This document shows, piece after piece, positions 19,157 through 29,118 of a stretch of 64,000 bases of DNA. How positions within the stretch are numbered: the stretch's first letter is position 1; each line of letters starts with the position of its first letter. Under the pieces are notes generated by a model, which saw only the letters and a list, made by a program, of their open reading frames with translations, was not told the DNA's origin and ran no database searches. The DNA lies in NCBI GenBank assembly GCA_016630955.3, contig CM049986.1:1364001-1428000 (forward strand), in the 5' to 3' direction. The translations under genes and the position numbers were made by a program. This DNA is from Didymella arachidicola (taxonomy: Eukaryota; Ascomycota; Dothideomycetes; Pleosporales; Didymellaceae).

Positions 19157-20386
19157 ATGGCGCCGACGAAGCCAAGCAAAAGGTTGCTTAAGAGACTGAA
19201 ACAATCGAATATCCGCGTTGAAAGGCCTTCTGGTGCCACAGACCACGTGCTACCAGTGAAGGAGCTGAAGGATCCCATCGAACGATATCTACCACCTGCG
19301 GGACACTACTACGACGAGAGCGCTCTTGAAAAAATCTCCAACGCGACTAACTTGGCGAACACTTGTGTGCTTTGCTGGAACACAAAGACTGAAGGACAAA
19401 AGTGCGAATGTTCAAAGAAATGCATGCTGTGTGGGACAAAGCAACACCGCGGCCGGGACTGCCCCAAAGCCTATGCCAGCTTCAAGTGGTGGAAAAGCCA
19501 CGGACACCATCTGCGAAAGAAAGCTCAGCTCAGACCTAACCCGGCCGAACACGCTTACCTTGTTGTTGCTGGAGTATTCAAAGATTGGAAGCGACTGAGG
19601 GATCCGGTCGTGGTCAACCTGGAGCATCCACTCGTAAAGGCCTGTTACAAGGGCAGTGACGCACCATACGCTTTGACGGAGCTAACTGAAAATTCTCGAC
19701 CGATACCAGTACAGATCATCGACTCACATACTGAACTTGAAACGAATGATATCAGCTCCACAGCTGGGCCTGGAGTCGCCGTTCGCAGTACAAACGCTCT
19801 GGCGTTCGAAGAGACCTCCACAAGGGACTTTGACCTTCATTCTGACCCTAACGCTAGTGTCATAAGCACCAACAAGACAAACGATGTCGGAGACAGACCC
19901 CAAGCTCTACCAGTCTCACCAAAAGAACATTCCAATTTTCTCGGTGATCTCTTGGAGGACACCTGGCAGCCATCGGCCTACCATGAAGGCACTCGATATG
20001 CTACAGTCACGCCGCTTAGTATACGACTAGCCCTAGTAACCGCACAAAATATGGGCACCCCCCAGCAGGCTACCGTATCCGCCAGCAATGACGTTCGTGC
20101 AGACCTAGACCCTCGTCTCAAAACTCGCACACCACGACAAGACAGACCAAGAAATTCTCAGTCATTTCCTGAGTGCGATACTGCCCATGATAACATCAAC
20201 AGCACCCGTCAAGTTATTGGACCAAAAAAAAGATGCCAAGAGTGTCACGGCGAGCTCCAGAAGGCCCGAGAGGATATCAGGGCGAAGAGTCGACGCATAC
20301 GTGAGTTGGAGCTTGCTTTGCACGAATCAGAAGGATGGACAGATGCAGTGACTTATCGAGGAGGACAGAAGAGATCGAGACTGTAG
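19157..20386 (+). CDS. Hypothetical zinc-knuckle protein with C-terminal coiled coil (409 aa)
   Basis: A single exon from the ATG at 19157. The basic N-terminus (KPSKRLLKRLKQ) leads to a Cys-rich region at about residues 70-103: CVLCWNTKTEGQKCEC, then CMLCGTKQHRGRDC, the latter a CCHC zinc knuckle (C-x2-C-x4-H-x4-C). Knuckles of this type bind single-stranded RNA or DNA, or proteins. The middle (about 170-340) is polar and likely disordered. The C-terminal part (KRCQECHGELQKAREDIR...) is a short coiled coil starting with a CxxC. I do not recognise a named family. It is not obviously a retrotransposon Gag, because no reverse transcriptase or LTR is nearby. Confidence 0.65.
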   Translation: MAPTKPSKRLLKRLKQSNIRVERPSGATDHVLPVKELKDPIERYLPPAGHYYDESALEKISNATNLANTCVLCWNTKTEGQKCECSKKCMLCGTKQHRGRDCPKAYASFKWWKSHGHHLRKKAQLRPNPAEHAYLVVAGVFKDWKRLRDPVVVNLEHPLVKACYKGSDAPYALTELTENSRPIPVQIIDSHTELETNDISSTAGPGVAVRSTNALAFEETSTRDFDLHSDPNASVISTNKTNDVGDRPQALPVSPKEHSNFLGDLLEDTWQPSAYHEGTRYATVTPLSIRLALVTAQNMGTPQQATVSASNDVRADLDPRLKTRTPRQDRPRNSQSFPECDTAHDNINSTRQVIGPKKRCQECHGELQKAREDIRAKSRRIRELELALHESEGWTDAVTYRGGQKRSRL

Positions 20387-22027
20387 ACTAGATCTGAAGA
20401 AGCATGCGATCTGTAGGATATCAAGGGGAGACAGGTACCTAGCCAGGCTACCTTGGTCAAGAGTTGTCGGCGCGCAGCGAGGAAGATGACCCCAAATTAC
20501 GTAGCGCTTGTTGCTCCCTGTCCTTTTCTTGATTGTTGTATCTGGCCTCGTTCCATGGAGTAGCATCCTGCGCTGTCATCTCTTCATGCTGGCTTCACGC
20601 TGGTACGCGTAGCTACGCAAAAGCAGCTGGCATCTTCCGGACCCACCTTGCACCATCTTATGTATTTCAAGGTCAAAGTTGGCGATGATTCATCCAGCCA
20701 GCTCGTGAAAAGCGCGAGGCCGTACAGGGTTGAGTACATCCGCAGTCCAATGGCGACATCGTTGCGAAGGCATCGAGGGCCAAGAAAGGAAGAGACATGT
20801 TTCCTTTAAAACGGTCCGAAGACTCAACAAGGCTAATTGTGCGTTGCAACCCTAGAAGGTCCCCCTGCAATGCGTCTTCCCGCCTCTGTTAGATATGAGT
20901 TGTATGCGGGGTCTGGCGCGAGTAGTCTGCAGGGACATTTACGGCTTTGGCTCCAGATCTAGCCTTGTGACACAGTGCTGTGCCATAGGTGAGACCATCC
21001 ATACATGGCAAGAGCGACTGGACCAGATAATAGCCCAAAGCCGTAGGCGCAACAGCTATACACGCACCCAAACGAGGCTGTTCAAGCGGTTCTTGACATC
21101 AGCTGCTTCTGGCGGGACAACGACTGCTTACTTCGCGACCAAGGTGGCCTCAGGGGGTCAGAACGACCTCAATTATAGGGCGACTGATGTTGAGCTTGGT
21201 CAAAGTAGATGGCGGATGGTGGCTATCGTTGGAGGAAATGTGATGACGATGAGCGTCGACGTATCCCGAGACTAGGCTCAACTGGTCATAGCGTGAGCAA
21301 GCTCCGCAGCGAAATCCGCAGCATTTTATCCTTTCCAGAACCGTGATGATCCCAGCACGACCAAACCCAAAAGTTGCGATCTTTCTGGACCTTTCTTTCG
21401 CATTCGCTACGCAATGCTGCTGCCGTTACAGACATTTCCACCCCAATTGTTCTTGCGATACGCGTCACGCACGCGTCGCGACGGGCACGAAAGAATGCAT
21501 TCCATGCCACGACATTGGGCCAAATGAAATTAGCCTTAGTGTGTGATACTTGAAAACAGGTTCGAAGATGCTACACTCCTCTGAATGGTTCGTCGTTGGG
21601 TTCCGCTTGGTCAAATTTGGCAACCATGTAGCACAGCCCCCCTCTTGAAGTCCGAGACTCACAAATCATTCCAGGCGAGCCACCCGCCATGCGCTTACTT
21701 ACAGTCCGATCGAGCTCCCTGGAAGTGCATCACATGCCAAGACCTACGCTTAGCTAGGGTCTGTCAAGTAGGGTCCGTCTCAGCCATGTCTGCGACCTGT
21801 GCACATCGGGCTCCGTTCTGTAACCGCCTTGGAGCTGAACAGTATATGATGCATCTCATGCTCTCAGAATAATCACTCCCCAAGCAAGACTTCAATACTT
21901 CCTAAGAGCCGGATCTCACGGGACAGCCACTCGTTTACATTCATTGCGCTTGCTCACTCACAGTCCCTACCTCGGCGTTCACTAGAACCACGTCATTTTA
22001 TCCTAAGTCCTCTATCAACAACCCATC
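20387..22027. other. Long intergenic stretch
   Basis: 1,641 bp without a supported gene. One 126-codon ATG frame at 20895-21275 (plus) shows no family similarity, so I do not call it. The last few hundred bases should be promoter for the gene at 22028. Confidence 0.45.
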
Positions 22028-22537
22028 ATGTCCAACTTCGACAACTTTGACCGCCTTGTCATGAGCGATGCACAGTTCCTCCGCATGGCCGAAGCTGAGT
22101 TTCAAGCTTCTCAACGCCCGCAGCTTCGACGCGGTCCTTCCTTCGCCGAGAAATACCTTTGGAAGTCTCCCTCTCTTGGCACATCCTCCATTCGCCGCGA
22201 CTCAGCATCGCCTGGCACTTCTCCCTCGCTGTCTACAGCATCCCCCGTCGGCTTCCCCAAGATGTCCGGCGAAACCTATTTCGGCCCTTCGAGCGTCACC
22301 AGCCCCAGCATGGGCAACGGATGGGGTCTCGGCCTTGTGTTCAGAAAGAGGAGCGGTACCACGAGCACTACTAGCAGCCCAAGTATTGGAGGTCGCACAC
22401 CGACGCTGGGTGCGGAGAGTCCGAAGTTGGGAAGCAGTAATGCGCAGGAGCACAAGAGAAGTGGAAGTGCGAGCTCTGAAGGGACCAGGGATGAGTTTGG
22501 GCTGGCGAAGGAGAAGCACATCAGCCAGCTCTTCTAG
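22028..22537 (+). CDS. Hypothetical Ser/Thr/Pro-rich small protein (169 aa)
   Basis: Single exon, ATG at 22028. The N-terminal about 45 residues look ordered (MSNFDNFDRLVMSDAQFLRM, AEFQASQRPQLRRG, FAEKYLW). The rest is a Ser/Thr/Gly/Pro-rich low-complexity region with SP and TP pairs that could be phosphorylated, ending EKHISQLF. C-rich coding-strand composition suggests it is translated. Similar short proteins occur as uncharacterised ascomycete proteins; I assign no function. Confidence 0.6.
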   Translation: MSNFDNFDRLVMSDAQFLRMAEAEFQASQRPQLRRGPSFAEKYLWKSPSLGTSSIRRDSASPGTSPSLSTASPVGFPKMSGETYFGPSSVTSPSMGNGWGLGLVFRKRSGTTSTTSSPSIGGRTPTLGAESPKLGSSNAQEHKRSGSASSEGTRDEFGLAKEKHISQLF

Positions 22538-22701
22538 AGCCGATAGAAGTGATGCAAATGGTGGGCATGTGTAGATGTGCTTGGGAGTGCGTTAGTTCTG
22601 GCTCTGGTCTGTGCGTTTTGTTCGATATACCTCTCACGCTTCGGCGTCTAAATGTTGTCGCAATGTCATCCCTCTCTTTTCCTCTTAGGTCGATATTTAT
22701 C

Positions 22702-23040
22702 TCATAACAACGTCTCTCTTGTTGACTTTATTGAATCCGAGTGAAAGAGATCGCGTCGACCATCTCTGACACCTTTCTTCTCCATCCACTCTCCTATCAG
22801 CTTCTTTAAATCTTCGCTGTTGTAGACATTTGAGGTGTCGATGAAATTCCCTCCGATCTTGTAGAAGGCATCGAGCAACTCAAAGGCGCCCTGACTCTTG
22901 CCAAAGAGCTCGCTCCAGGAATTACCGAAGCTAATACCTCCTATTGAAATTGGCGAGACCTTGATATTCGCTGTCGGTGAAAGATTGCGGTGCCAGCCAA
23001 ATTGCGTTTTCGGCTTCGGTGGCGGTTCGAAGATCGACAT
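22702..23040 (-). pseudogene. Truncated aldo-keto reductase (aryl-alcohol dehydrogenase-like) gene
   Basis: The ATG at 23040 opens a frame whose first about 95 residues match the N-terminus of the NorA/aryl-alcohol dehydrogenase AKR group: VSPISIGGISFGNSW, then FKSQGAF-like FELLDAFYKIGGNFIDTSNVYNS (read in parts) and IGEWMEKKGVRD. Family members are about 330-390 aa with a TIM barrel. Here similarity stops after GVRD and the frame ends 19 codons later, so the catalytic Lys and most of the barrel are missing. No remaining barrel segment is visible downstream. It is a 5' gene fragment and is unlikely to be active. Confidence 0.7.
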
Positions 23041-23190
23041 GATGCGTAAGGATCAAGTGAGAGACGGAGTGCAACAGTGTCGCTAAGTCCGACTAGTCTG
23101 ATGCCCTCTCTCAGTTGGAAGATTTTTAAAAGCGTTACGTCAGTGTCGTTGCAGGGGAGCTCAGGGCATGCAAGCTGCTGACGCTACCCG

Positions 23191-24253
23191 CTATACATCC
23201 GAGGTGCTCAGCCGTCTTAAGTAGCTCAGCCTCACCAATTCCCCTAGTTGCCGTGGCGTAAACGGAGCCTCTCCTCGCTTTACACGCCAATAATTTGTAG
23301 ACAGAAGCACCTGACCGCAGCCGTTCAACAGCCATGCCCACTTGCGGAGAAACTGGTCTGTGACTTCCCAGTTGCTTGGATCTTCCGGCGAACCCCATAC
23401 AACAAGCATAGTCTCTCTATTGTCGCTGAGGTCGCAGATATCGTGACATAGCTCGTCTTCGTCGCATAGATCGGGGTATTTGAATGCTCTGAGCAGATTA
23501 TCCCGAAGCTGTGGACACGGAAAGCAATCGACCCAGGGGTGATGCTCCATCGATAGTTGCAAGACGGTCGGTCTTAGCGTCGCAGGCCAGTCTGAAAATC
23601 GGTTGTGGAAGGTCAAGCCAAGCAATGGGCCTTGTTGGTTCATGGGGGAGACACCATCCCATCTGTAGAATTCTTCAACAACACCCAAATGGGCGGCGTT
23701 TGTTGCTAGAGATGTCGCCACGTTGTATCTGACAAGGAGAGGTAGGTGCGCAAGAGCAGGCTCACCTTGCATGTAGCTATTGTAGGCGTGATCTGCGAAG
23801 CGGTTCATCAACGCTCGAACCTCAGGTACACTTGTCATGCATCCTTGCGGCTGCGGCCGTCTGTGGACCGGGACTGCAGAGCCGTTTGATCCACGGGATG
23901 GCGCAGAGCGCGCATTGTGACCCCCATCTACGGCTGAACTAGATCGATCGTGAGACACCAAACGTTCTGCGTCATAGGTAGTCGTGAAAGACTCGCGCGA
24001 GGTTCTCTTTCGAGCTCTCTCCCCTATCGAGAATCTACATCAGTACGGACTTCCCGCATTTAATCTCTACAGACTACTCACTTCGAGCTCTTTGGTTCAG
24101 TCGGTTCTGAAGCTTCCTCCTCTCGACTGGATTCGTGATTCCTGTCCAATCCTCTCTGCTGTCACGTAATACGAGACGCTGCGATGACCAACCGAGCTCA
24201 ATGGGTCGCGGAGATCCCTCAATTGGCGAGTTTGATACGCTGTTTGCTGACAT
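23191..24253 (-). CDS. bZIP transcription factor with DUF3425 domain (334 aa)
   Basis: Exon 1 24253-24082 and exon 2 24023-23191, with a 58-nt intron (GTGAGT...GATAG) inside the basic region. Joining gives NPVERRKLQNRLNQRARRER, the bZIP basic motif with its conserved N-x7-R core. The leucine zipper that should follow is weak. The C-terminal about 200 residues are DUF3425: HHPWVDCFPCPQLRDNLL, DEDELCHDICD, VWGSPEDPSNWEVTDQFLRKW (read in parts) and STNYWRVKRGE. Proteins of this design are fungal regulators, often beside secondary-metabolism or stress genes. The start ATG at 24253 is the first in frame and gives a Ser/Pro-rich N-terminus. Its neighbour is a truncated oxidoreductase, so any old cluster here has decayed. 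Confidence 0.85.
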
Positions 24254-25549
24254 TGTGGCTCATGAGGGACTGTTGGCTCGAATGCGTGCGCACTTTGTAG
24301 GTATACGCAGATAGCTGACATGCCGCAAATTGGCATGCTAGACTTTTCTGAGACACGCAATGAGGTTGAGTTCCCCCGCAAAAGGAGCGATCGAGCAGGA
24401 TTTGTTGCTATCGCCGTAGCTTTGAGGAGGAGTTAAGCTACCCGGGTACCTTTTCGTCTGCTCGATGATCTCTTGGCTGTCAGCAACCTGCGTTAAATCC
24501 TTCGATCTAACGACCACTAGCTCCAAGTGCCACGCTACAGCCCTGCTGCGGCCTAGCCGATGAACAGCGGTCCAATCAGCGCCCTGCAAATCCGGTTTGC
24601 GAGAGCGAATGCGGCCGCAGGTCCCACGATCTTTGGGACGTCGAGCGAAGTCTGCCGAGCATTCTCGGTCCAGCTGGACAATCGACGACGTGTTCTGCTC
24701 TCTTGCACTTCCTTTCAACATCATCGTCTTCGCAAGCTGGGGCTCATCAGGCATGTGGCACGCCACTCCCCGTCAGACATCTTACAAGGCTTTGAGCATC
24801 AGAAGAATGGACCCACAAGAAATATATAGAAGACACTGCCTTGTAAAGTTAGGGACCGTTACATCTGCCGCTTCCGGCACCGACTCAGCGTCTGCTCTTA
24901 AGTCGTCTGCAGTCATGCCGACTGTATGTCGCAGGTGTGCTGTGACAATTCGTATCTTGATCTGCAGGCCTGTCAAGAACCAGGCAAATTAAGCGAGCAC
25001 CTGTACCTTGACTGCAATCCACAGGTTCCACGAAATGTCCAGGCTTGTGTGCTTGATTGCTTCAAAGACTCTTAATCAAGTTAGTTGATTTAGTCGTTAA
25101 AGCATTGTACCTTCTGCAGTACAGAAAGTTACACACTCCCAAGAATTTGAAACACTAATAACGATCTATAAATTTATTTAAGAGGCTCAAAATCCTCATA
25201 TAGGAGTTTCGTAATGACCCAGAAGTGCTATACTTACCTTGATAGACTATTGACTCTTGATTTCTGCCGTCTGCGTATGTCAGTCCTAGAAAACTCGACG
25301 GGGAGGCTCTCTAGTACATTACTGTCGTAAGAAGCTGTTGATGATCAACCAATCTAGCTGTCTCTTTCTTTTCGCATTCGGGAAAGAGGATGTTTATCTC
25401 GGAAGGAACGCGTGAAGGTGGAATTCCAAGATTGCTAGAAATGCTGAGGTGTGGCATTTACAACATCGTACAAGCGCTCGCAAAGGCTGAGGCTAAACCA
25501 AAATGGGTGATAGACAGTGGCTCTAAACTGACAACCTCACGTTGATCCC
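24254..25549. other. Gene-poor, partly AT-rich stretch
   Basis: 1,296 bp. Bases about 25070-25260 are clearly AT-richer than the surroundings and full of stops in all frames, as in an old mutated repeat, but I cannot identify a source element. No gene called. Confidence 0.4.
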
Positions 25550-26149
25550 TCATTCCCGAGTCAATGTATCTTCCCGTGACTTAGCCCATTCATCAAGTAC
25601 ACCTAACACCTTCGCATTACCCTGTATCCTTGCTACCCACCATGCATTACAAGCCCCGCCCCGCTTACCGTACTCAGGATCAGAACCACGAGCAAGCAGC
25701 CACCTCACTACTTCTGCGCCCTGCGGCTTCAATGCAGCATAACCCAAAGGCGTCCCCAGAAGACCGTCATCAATCGAATTGTCGGACTCGTCGTCTAGCA
25801 TGTCGACATCCATCTTCAGTTCTTCGATGAGATACCTCAATATCTCAACTCGATCTTTCGTCCCCAGTTCTGAATCCTCCGATAGCGTTTTGGCCGGGGC
25901 TGCACCGCATGCTGCCGCGGCCTGGACTGCGCAGTGTAATGTTCTTCTGGAGAGTTCAGCGCCGTGATCTTGTAACAGTTTGAATGTTGCAAGCGAGCCT
26001 ACACGGGCGCATAGGTCTAGGAGGGGCTCGGGCTCACTGTAGTCGTGATATCTTTTTGGCTTGCTTGTCGCAGCTGGTGTTTGACAGTAGTCTGCAGTTG
26101 AGTTGCCCAAAGTGTTTTCGTTTGAAGCGACTGGTTGGCAGAATAGTCC
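25550..26149 (-). CDS. Ankyrin-repeat protein, N-terminal exon uncertain
   Basis: An open frame from about 26149 (after a possible CCATAG acceptor) to the stop at 25550, about 200 codons. It contains degenerate ankyrin repeats: LLDLCARVGSLATFKLLQDHGAEL, then TPLGYAALKPQGAEVVRWLLARGSDP (each read in parts) and NAWWVARIQGNAKVLGVLDEWA. Ankyrin repeats mediate protein-protein contacts. No in-frame ATG lies at a sensible place, so the first exon is either upstream (between here and 26301) or lost. The gene lies tail-to-head behind the hydroxy-acid oxidase on the same strand. The function is unknown. Confidence 0.55.
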   Translation of the reverse strand, partial: GLFCQPVASNENTLGNSTADYCQTPAATSKPKRYHDYSEPEPLLDLCARVGSLATFKLLQDHGAELSRRTLHCAVQAAAACGAAPAKTLSEDSELGTKDRVEILRYLIEELKMDVDMLDDESDNSIDDGLLGTPLGYAALKPQGAEVVRWLLARGSDPEYGKRGGACNAWWVARIQGNAKVLGVLDEWAKSREDTLTRE

Positions 26150-26301
26150 CTATGGAGCATATCTGCATGTCAGGGCTTATGCAGTAGTTAGATTATAAGC
26201 TCTGGTGGCTATTTGGATACACGGAAGCATTTTCACACAACAGCACTCGACTTCAGCTAACAGATAATGCGGTCATGGTATATCGATACAAAACCACACA
26301 A

Positions 26302-27492
26302 CTACAACTTACTCACAAACCCACTCTTATCAATCTTAACCAAGTACTCAGGCCCAATGTCCTTAACACTCGTCACTCCAGCTAGTCCCATGCACAGCTT
26401 AAACTCATCTTTAATCAGCTTCAGCGCCAACTCAACACCCTCCTGGCCCTTATACGCGAGACCCCAAAGAATCGGCCTGCCAATCCACACAAAGTCCGCG
26501 CCCAGCGCCAGCGCCTTGAACACATCTGTGCCGTGTCGGATACCGCCATCGACGTGCACTGGGATCTTCTTCTCCTGACTCCTGACAGCAGCAACGACCT
26601 CAGGTAGTGCGTCAATGGTGGCTAAAGCTCCGTTGAGTTGCCGACCGCCATGATTCGAAACCACGATTCCATCAACACCGTGGTGGCACGCAAGCAGCGC
26701 GTCTTCACCAGTCTCAATGCCCTTGACCCAGACCTGCATCTCTGGGTGACACTGCTGCTTCAACCACTCGATATCCTTCTCCCACGTCAACGTGGGGTTC
26801 GCAGCGTGCGTGTGGAATCTAACCGGGCCCTTTGGCAGGACTCTCTTCTCGCCATCATGGTATCCCGCCTCGCTGACGGTATTACTCTTTCCCGAATCCT
26901 CATCATCGCGGTTCGCAAAATTCGCAATCTTTAAGTGTTTCGGCAACGTGAACTGGTTCCTGATTTCGAGATTCCGGCGTCCGAGCACGGGCGTGTCGAC
27001 TGTGAGGAGCACGGCCTTGTAGCCGGCGGCTTTTGCGCGCTTGATGAGTTTGATGCTGTGGTCGCGCTCTTCGAAGAGGTAGAGTTGCAGCGCCGCTGGC
27101 GTGTTGCCGATTGCGTCCTTGACGTCCTCGAGGGTCTGCGTTGCGAAGCTGCTCAGCCCCATGACGGTGTTTTGCGCCTTGCAGGCCCGCGCTGTTGCGA
27201 TTTCGCCGTCGGGGTGTGCGAGGCAGTGCATTGCGGTGCTGGCGGCGCCGATGGGGGAGCTGATTTTCTGGCCGAAGACATTCACGCTGGTGTCGATTAC
27301 GGAGATGTCGCGGAGGACGCGCGGGCGGATGCGGTATTTCTGGTAGGCGGTGATGTTCTCGGCGAGCGTGCTGCCGCTGTCTGCGCCTTCGTTGTAGTAG
27401 TCGCGGGTTTGCTTGTCCATGCGCTGGGCTGCGAGGACACGGAGCTCTTCGATGGTCAGGCAGTGCAGGTCAGTGGTCTTATCGTACGACAT
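26302..27492 (-). CDS. Peroxisomal FMN-dependent (S)-2-hydroxy-acid oxidase / lactate dehydrogenase-like (396 aa)
   Basis: Intronless. The ATG at 27492 was chosen because upstream in-frame codons are unlike the family. The whole protein is an FMN TIM barrel of the glycolate oxidase/lactate dehydrogenase/flavocytochrome b2 group: LYLF with Tyr138, LTVDTPVLGRR, VWVKGI with the FMN-binding Lys257, VVSNHGGRQL with the catalytic base His281 and substrate Arg284, VDGGIRHGTDVFKALALGA and IGRP. There is no cytochrome b5 domain, so it is not a flavocytochrome b2. It ends in SKL, a canonical PTS1 signal, so peroxisomal oxidation of glycolate, lactate or another 2-hydroxy acid to the keto acid, with H2O2 release, is likely. 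The exact substrate is not readable. Confidence 0.88.
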   Translation of the reverse strand: MSYDKTTDLHCLTIEELRVLAAQRMDKQTRDYYNEGADSGSTLAENITAYQKYRIRPRVLRDISVIDTSVNVFGQKISSPIGAASTAMHCLAHPDGEIATARACKAQNTVMGLSSFATQTLEDVKDAIGNTPAALQLYLFEERDHSIKLIKRAKAAGYKAVLLTVDTPVLGRRNLEIRNQFTLPKHLKIANFANRDDEDSGKSNTVSEAGYHDGEKRVLPKGPVRFHTHAANPTLTWEKDIEWLKQQCHPEMQVWVKGIETGEDALLACHHGVDGIVVSNHGGRQLNGALATIDALPEVVAAVRSQEKKIPVHVDGGIRHGTDVFKALALGADFVWIGRPILWGLAYKGQEGVELALKLIKDEFKLCMGLAGVTSVKDIGPEYLVKIDKSGFVSKL

Positions 27493-29118
27493 GGTGACGG
27501 TGTTGGAGGCTCTAGCCGTGATCGTACGATTCGATGGGAAGGAGAGCGCGCGTAGCAATGGCTCCAAGTGGAGGCGCCATTGTCGCTTTATCAACCGCGA
27601 GAGGTGGTGTCGATGACGCCGACTCCGGGGTCGGCGGATTAGCTCCCGCTCATACGGTTGCCGAATTGGAGTAACCGGGATCGTCAATCTGATAACGTTT
27701 TGGTGGTCGCGATCGGATTGCTTCAATCTCGACTTGTCAACCACAATTTGCTTGCTTGCAATCCCCTTCCAGACCGCGCCGTCTTTACTCAAAGCCTCTC
27801 AAGCACGCTGGACGAAAATAATTGGGCGCATATGATTTGCGCTCACGCGCTGCCCGGACTTCGCCCCGACACCGCAGCGCGGAAATCTCAGGATACTGAA
27901 GCTTTGACATTTCGGTCGAGTTTGCCCCGATCTTGGCCGCTTATCAGATCTTCTCAGGGTTTAGATCCGCTCCGAATAAATTTTGTTGTCCTCGATATGG
28001 AGCATACTTCCCCCAAAACGTGCAGTCGGAACATCATACCACGAAGCGACTGAACATCGAAGACGCACTATGCTTCTTACCTGGAGATGCAGCATCTGCG
28101 ACTTCGTTCATAATAAACAGTCAGGCCTATCGCCAGCCTCACGAGGATCTCTGCAGACTCACTCCAAAAAGCACTCGGTTAGGCATTGTCCGGGTCTTAA
28201 GCAAATCGCGAAGCCCTTGTTACCTACTGGCTCACTTGATGCATCGGGAGTCTCTTCAAGATGTACAGCTCCGTGCATGCGGACTCGCTCGTCCATATGC
28301 TCGAGACCACAAATGCAGACCTGACCGCAGTCACACAAGCATCGATCACACGTACGAACGACTCTCGGCGTACACGCACAAGCCCCTCCATAAAAACGGA
28401 CTGAACATGTCTTAATGAGTTCTTGACAGGACCACAAACAATATTATAACCATGGAACTGCTGCATTCTTATATGAGCTTGCCCTGTAGACTTGCACATG
28501 GGTCGTAGTCCTTGCGGTGTTCAGACTGTTGCATGATAGACCAGCACAAATGGCAAAGAGATTACTGTATGAAACCGTCGTCAGTAAAGATTTCGAGTTG
28601 ACTTTAAGATCGTGTCGATGCAACTCGTCTGCCATGTGATTGCAATCTGGAGTGAGCAACCTTAACGATAACACTGGTAGTTCTACTGCCGGACTTTGGT
28701 CCCAGGGCGTACATCTGAGCAACGCTACAAGTGAGTTATGTGGAGGAGGATGCTGCAACTGAGCGGAAGTTTAGGAAAGCAAAAGTCATACGGTGCTTCG
28801 ACGTTCGCTGGGCTGAATGGTTAGGTTGATATGAGACGACGGCACTGCTGGCAAGCCGTCCGTCAAACAATGCAAGGCTGAGGTGCGAGAGAACTTTCAA
28901 AGGCATGGATCACGGTAGAAAGGGTACGCGGCAGTGTTGTTCGGTCGCCGCAAACGATTGGTTGCATCCCAGCGCTTACCTCGCAGCCGGGCCCTCAGCC
29001 TTGTTCTAAGCCCCCAGAGCGTTCACCGGTGAAAACGGACGAGGCCTCAGGAGTTGTTATAAATTACAACATTCCACTGAGTCTTTTCTCGAGTTGCTGT
29101 TTCGTAATAGCTAGAGAT
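27493..29118. other. Long intergenic stretch
   Basis: 1,626 bp between divergent genes. No supported gene. A short Cys/His pair (CSICDF...HSKKHS) appears in one plus-strand frame near 28086-28170, but it lacks a surrounding coding pattern. Confidence 0.45.

Noticed and set aside
20895..21275. 126-codon ATG frame in the 1.6-kb gap
   Set aside because: No recognisable motif, poor codon pattern and no promoter or splice context; likely chance.
24338..24766. 142-codon minus-strand frame upstream of the bZIP gene
   Set aside because: Starts at a non-ATG codon, low-complexity-free but family-less; overlaps the bZIP promoter region.
28086..28170. Cys/His pattern resembling a C2H2 finger
   Set aside because: The Cys-to-His spacing is far too long for a finger and the frame stops soon after; no coding pattern.
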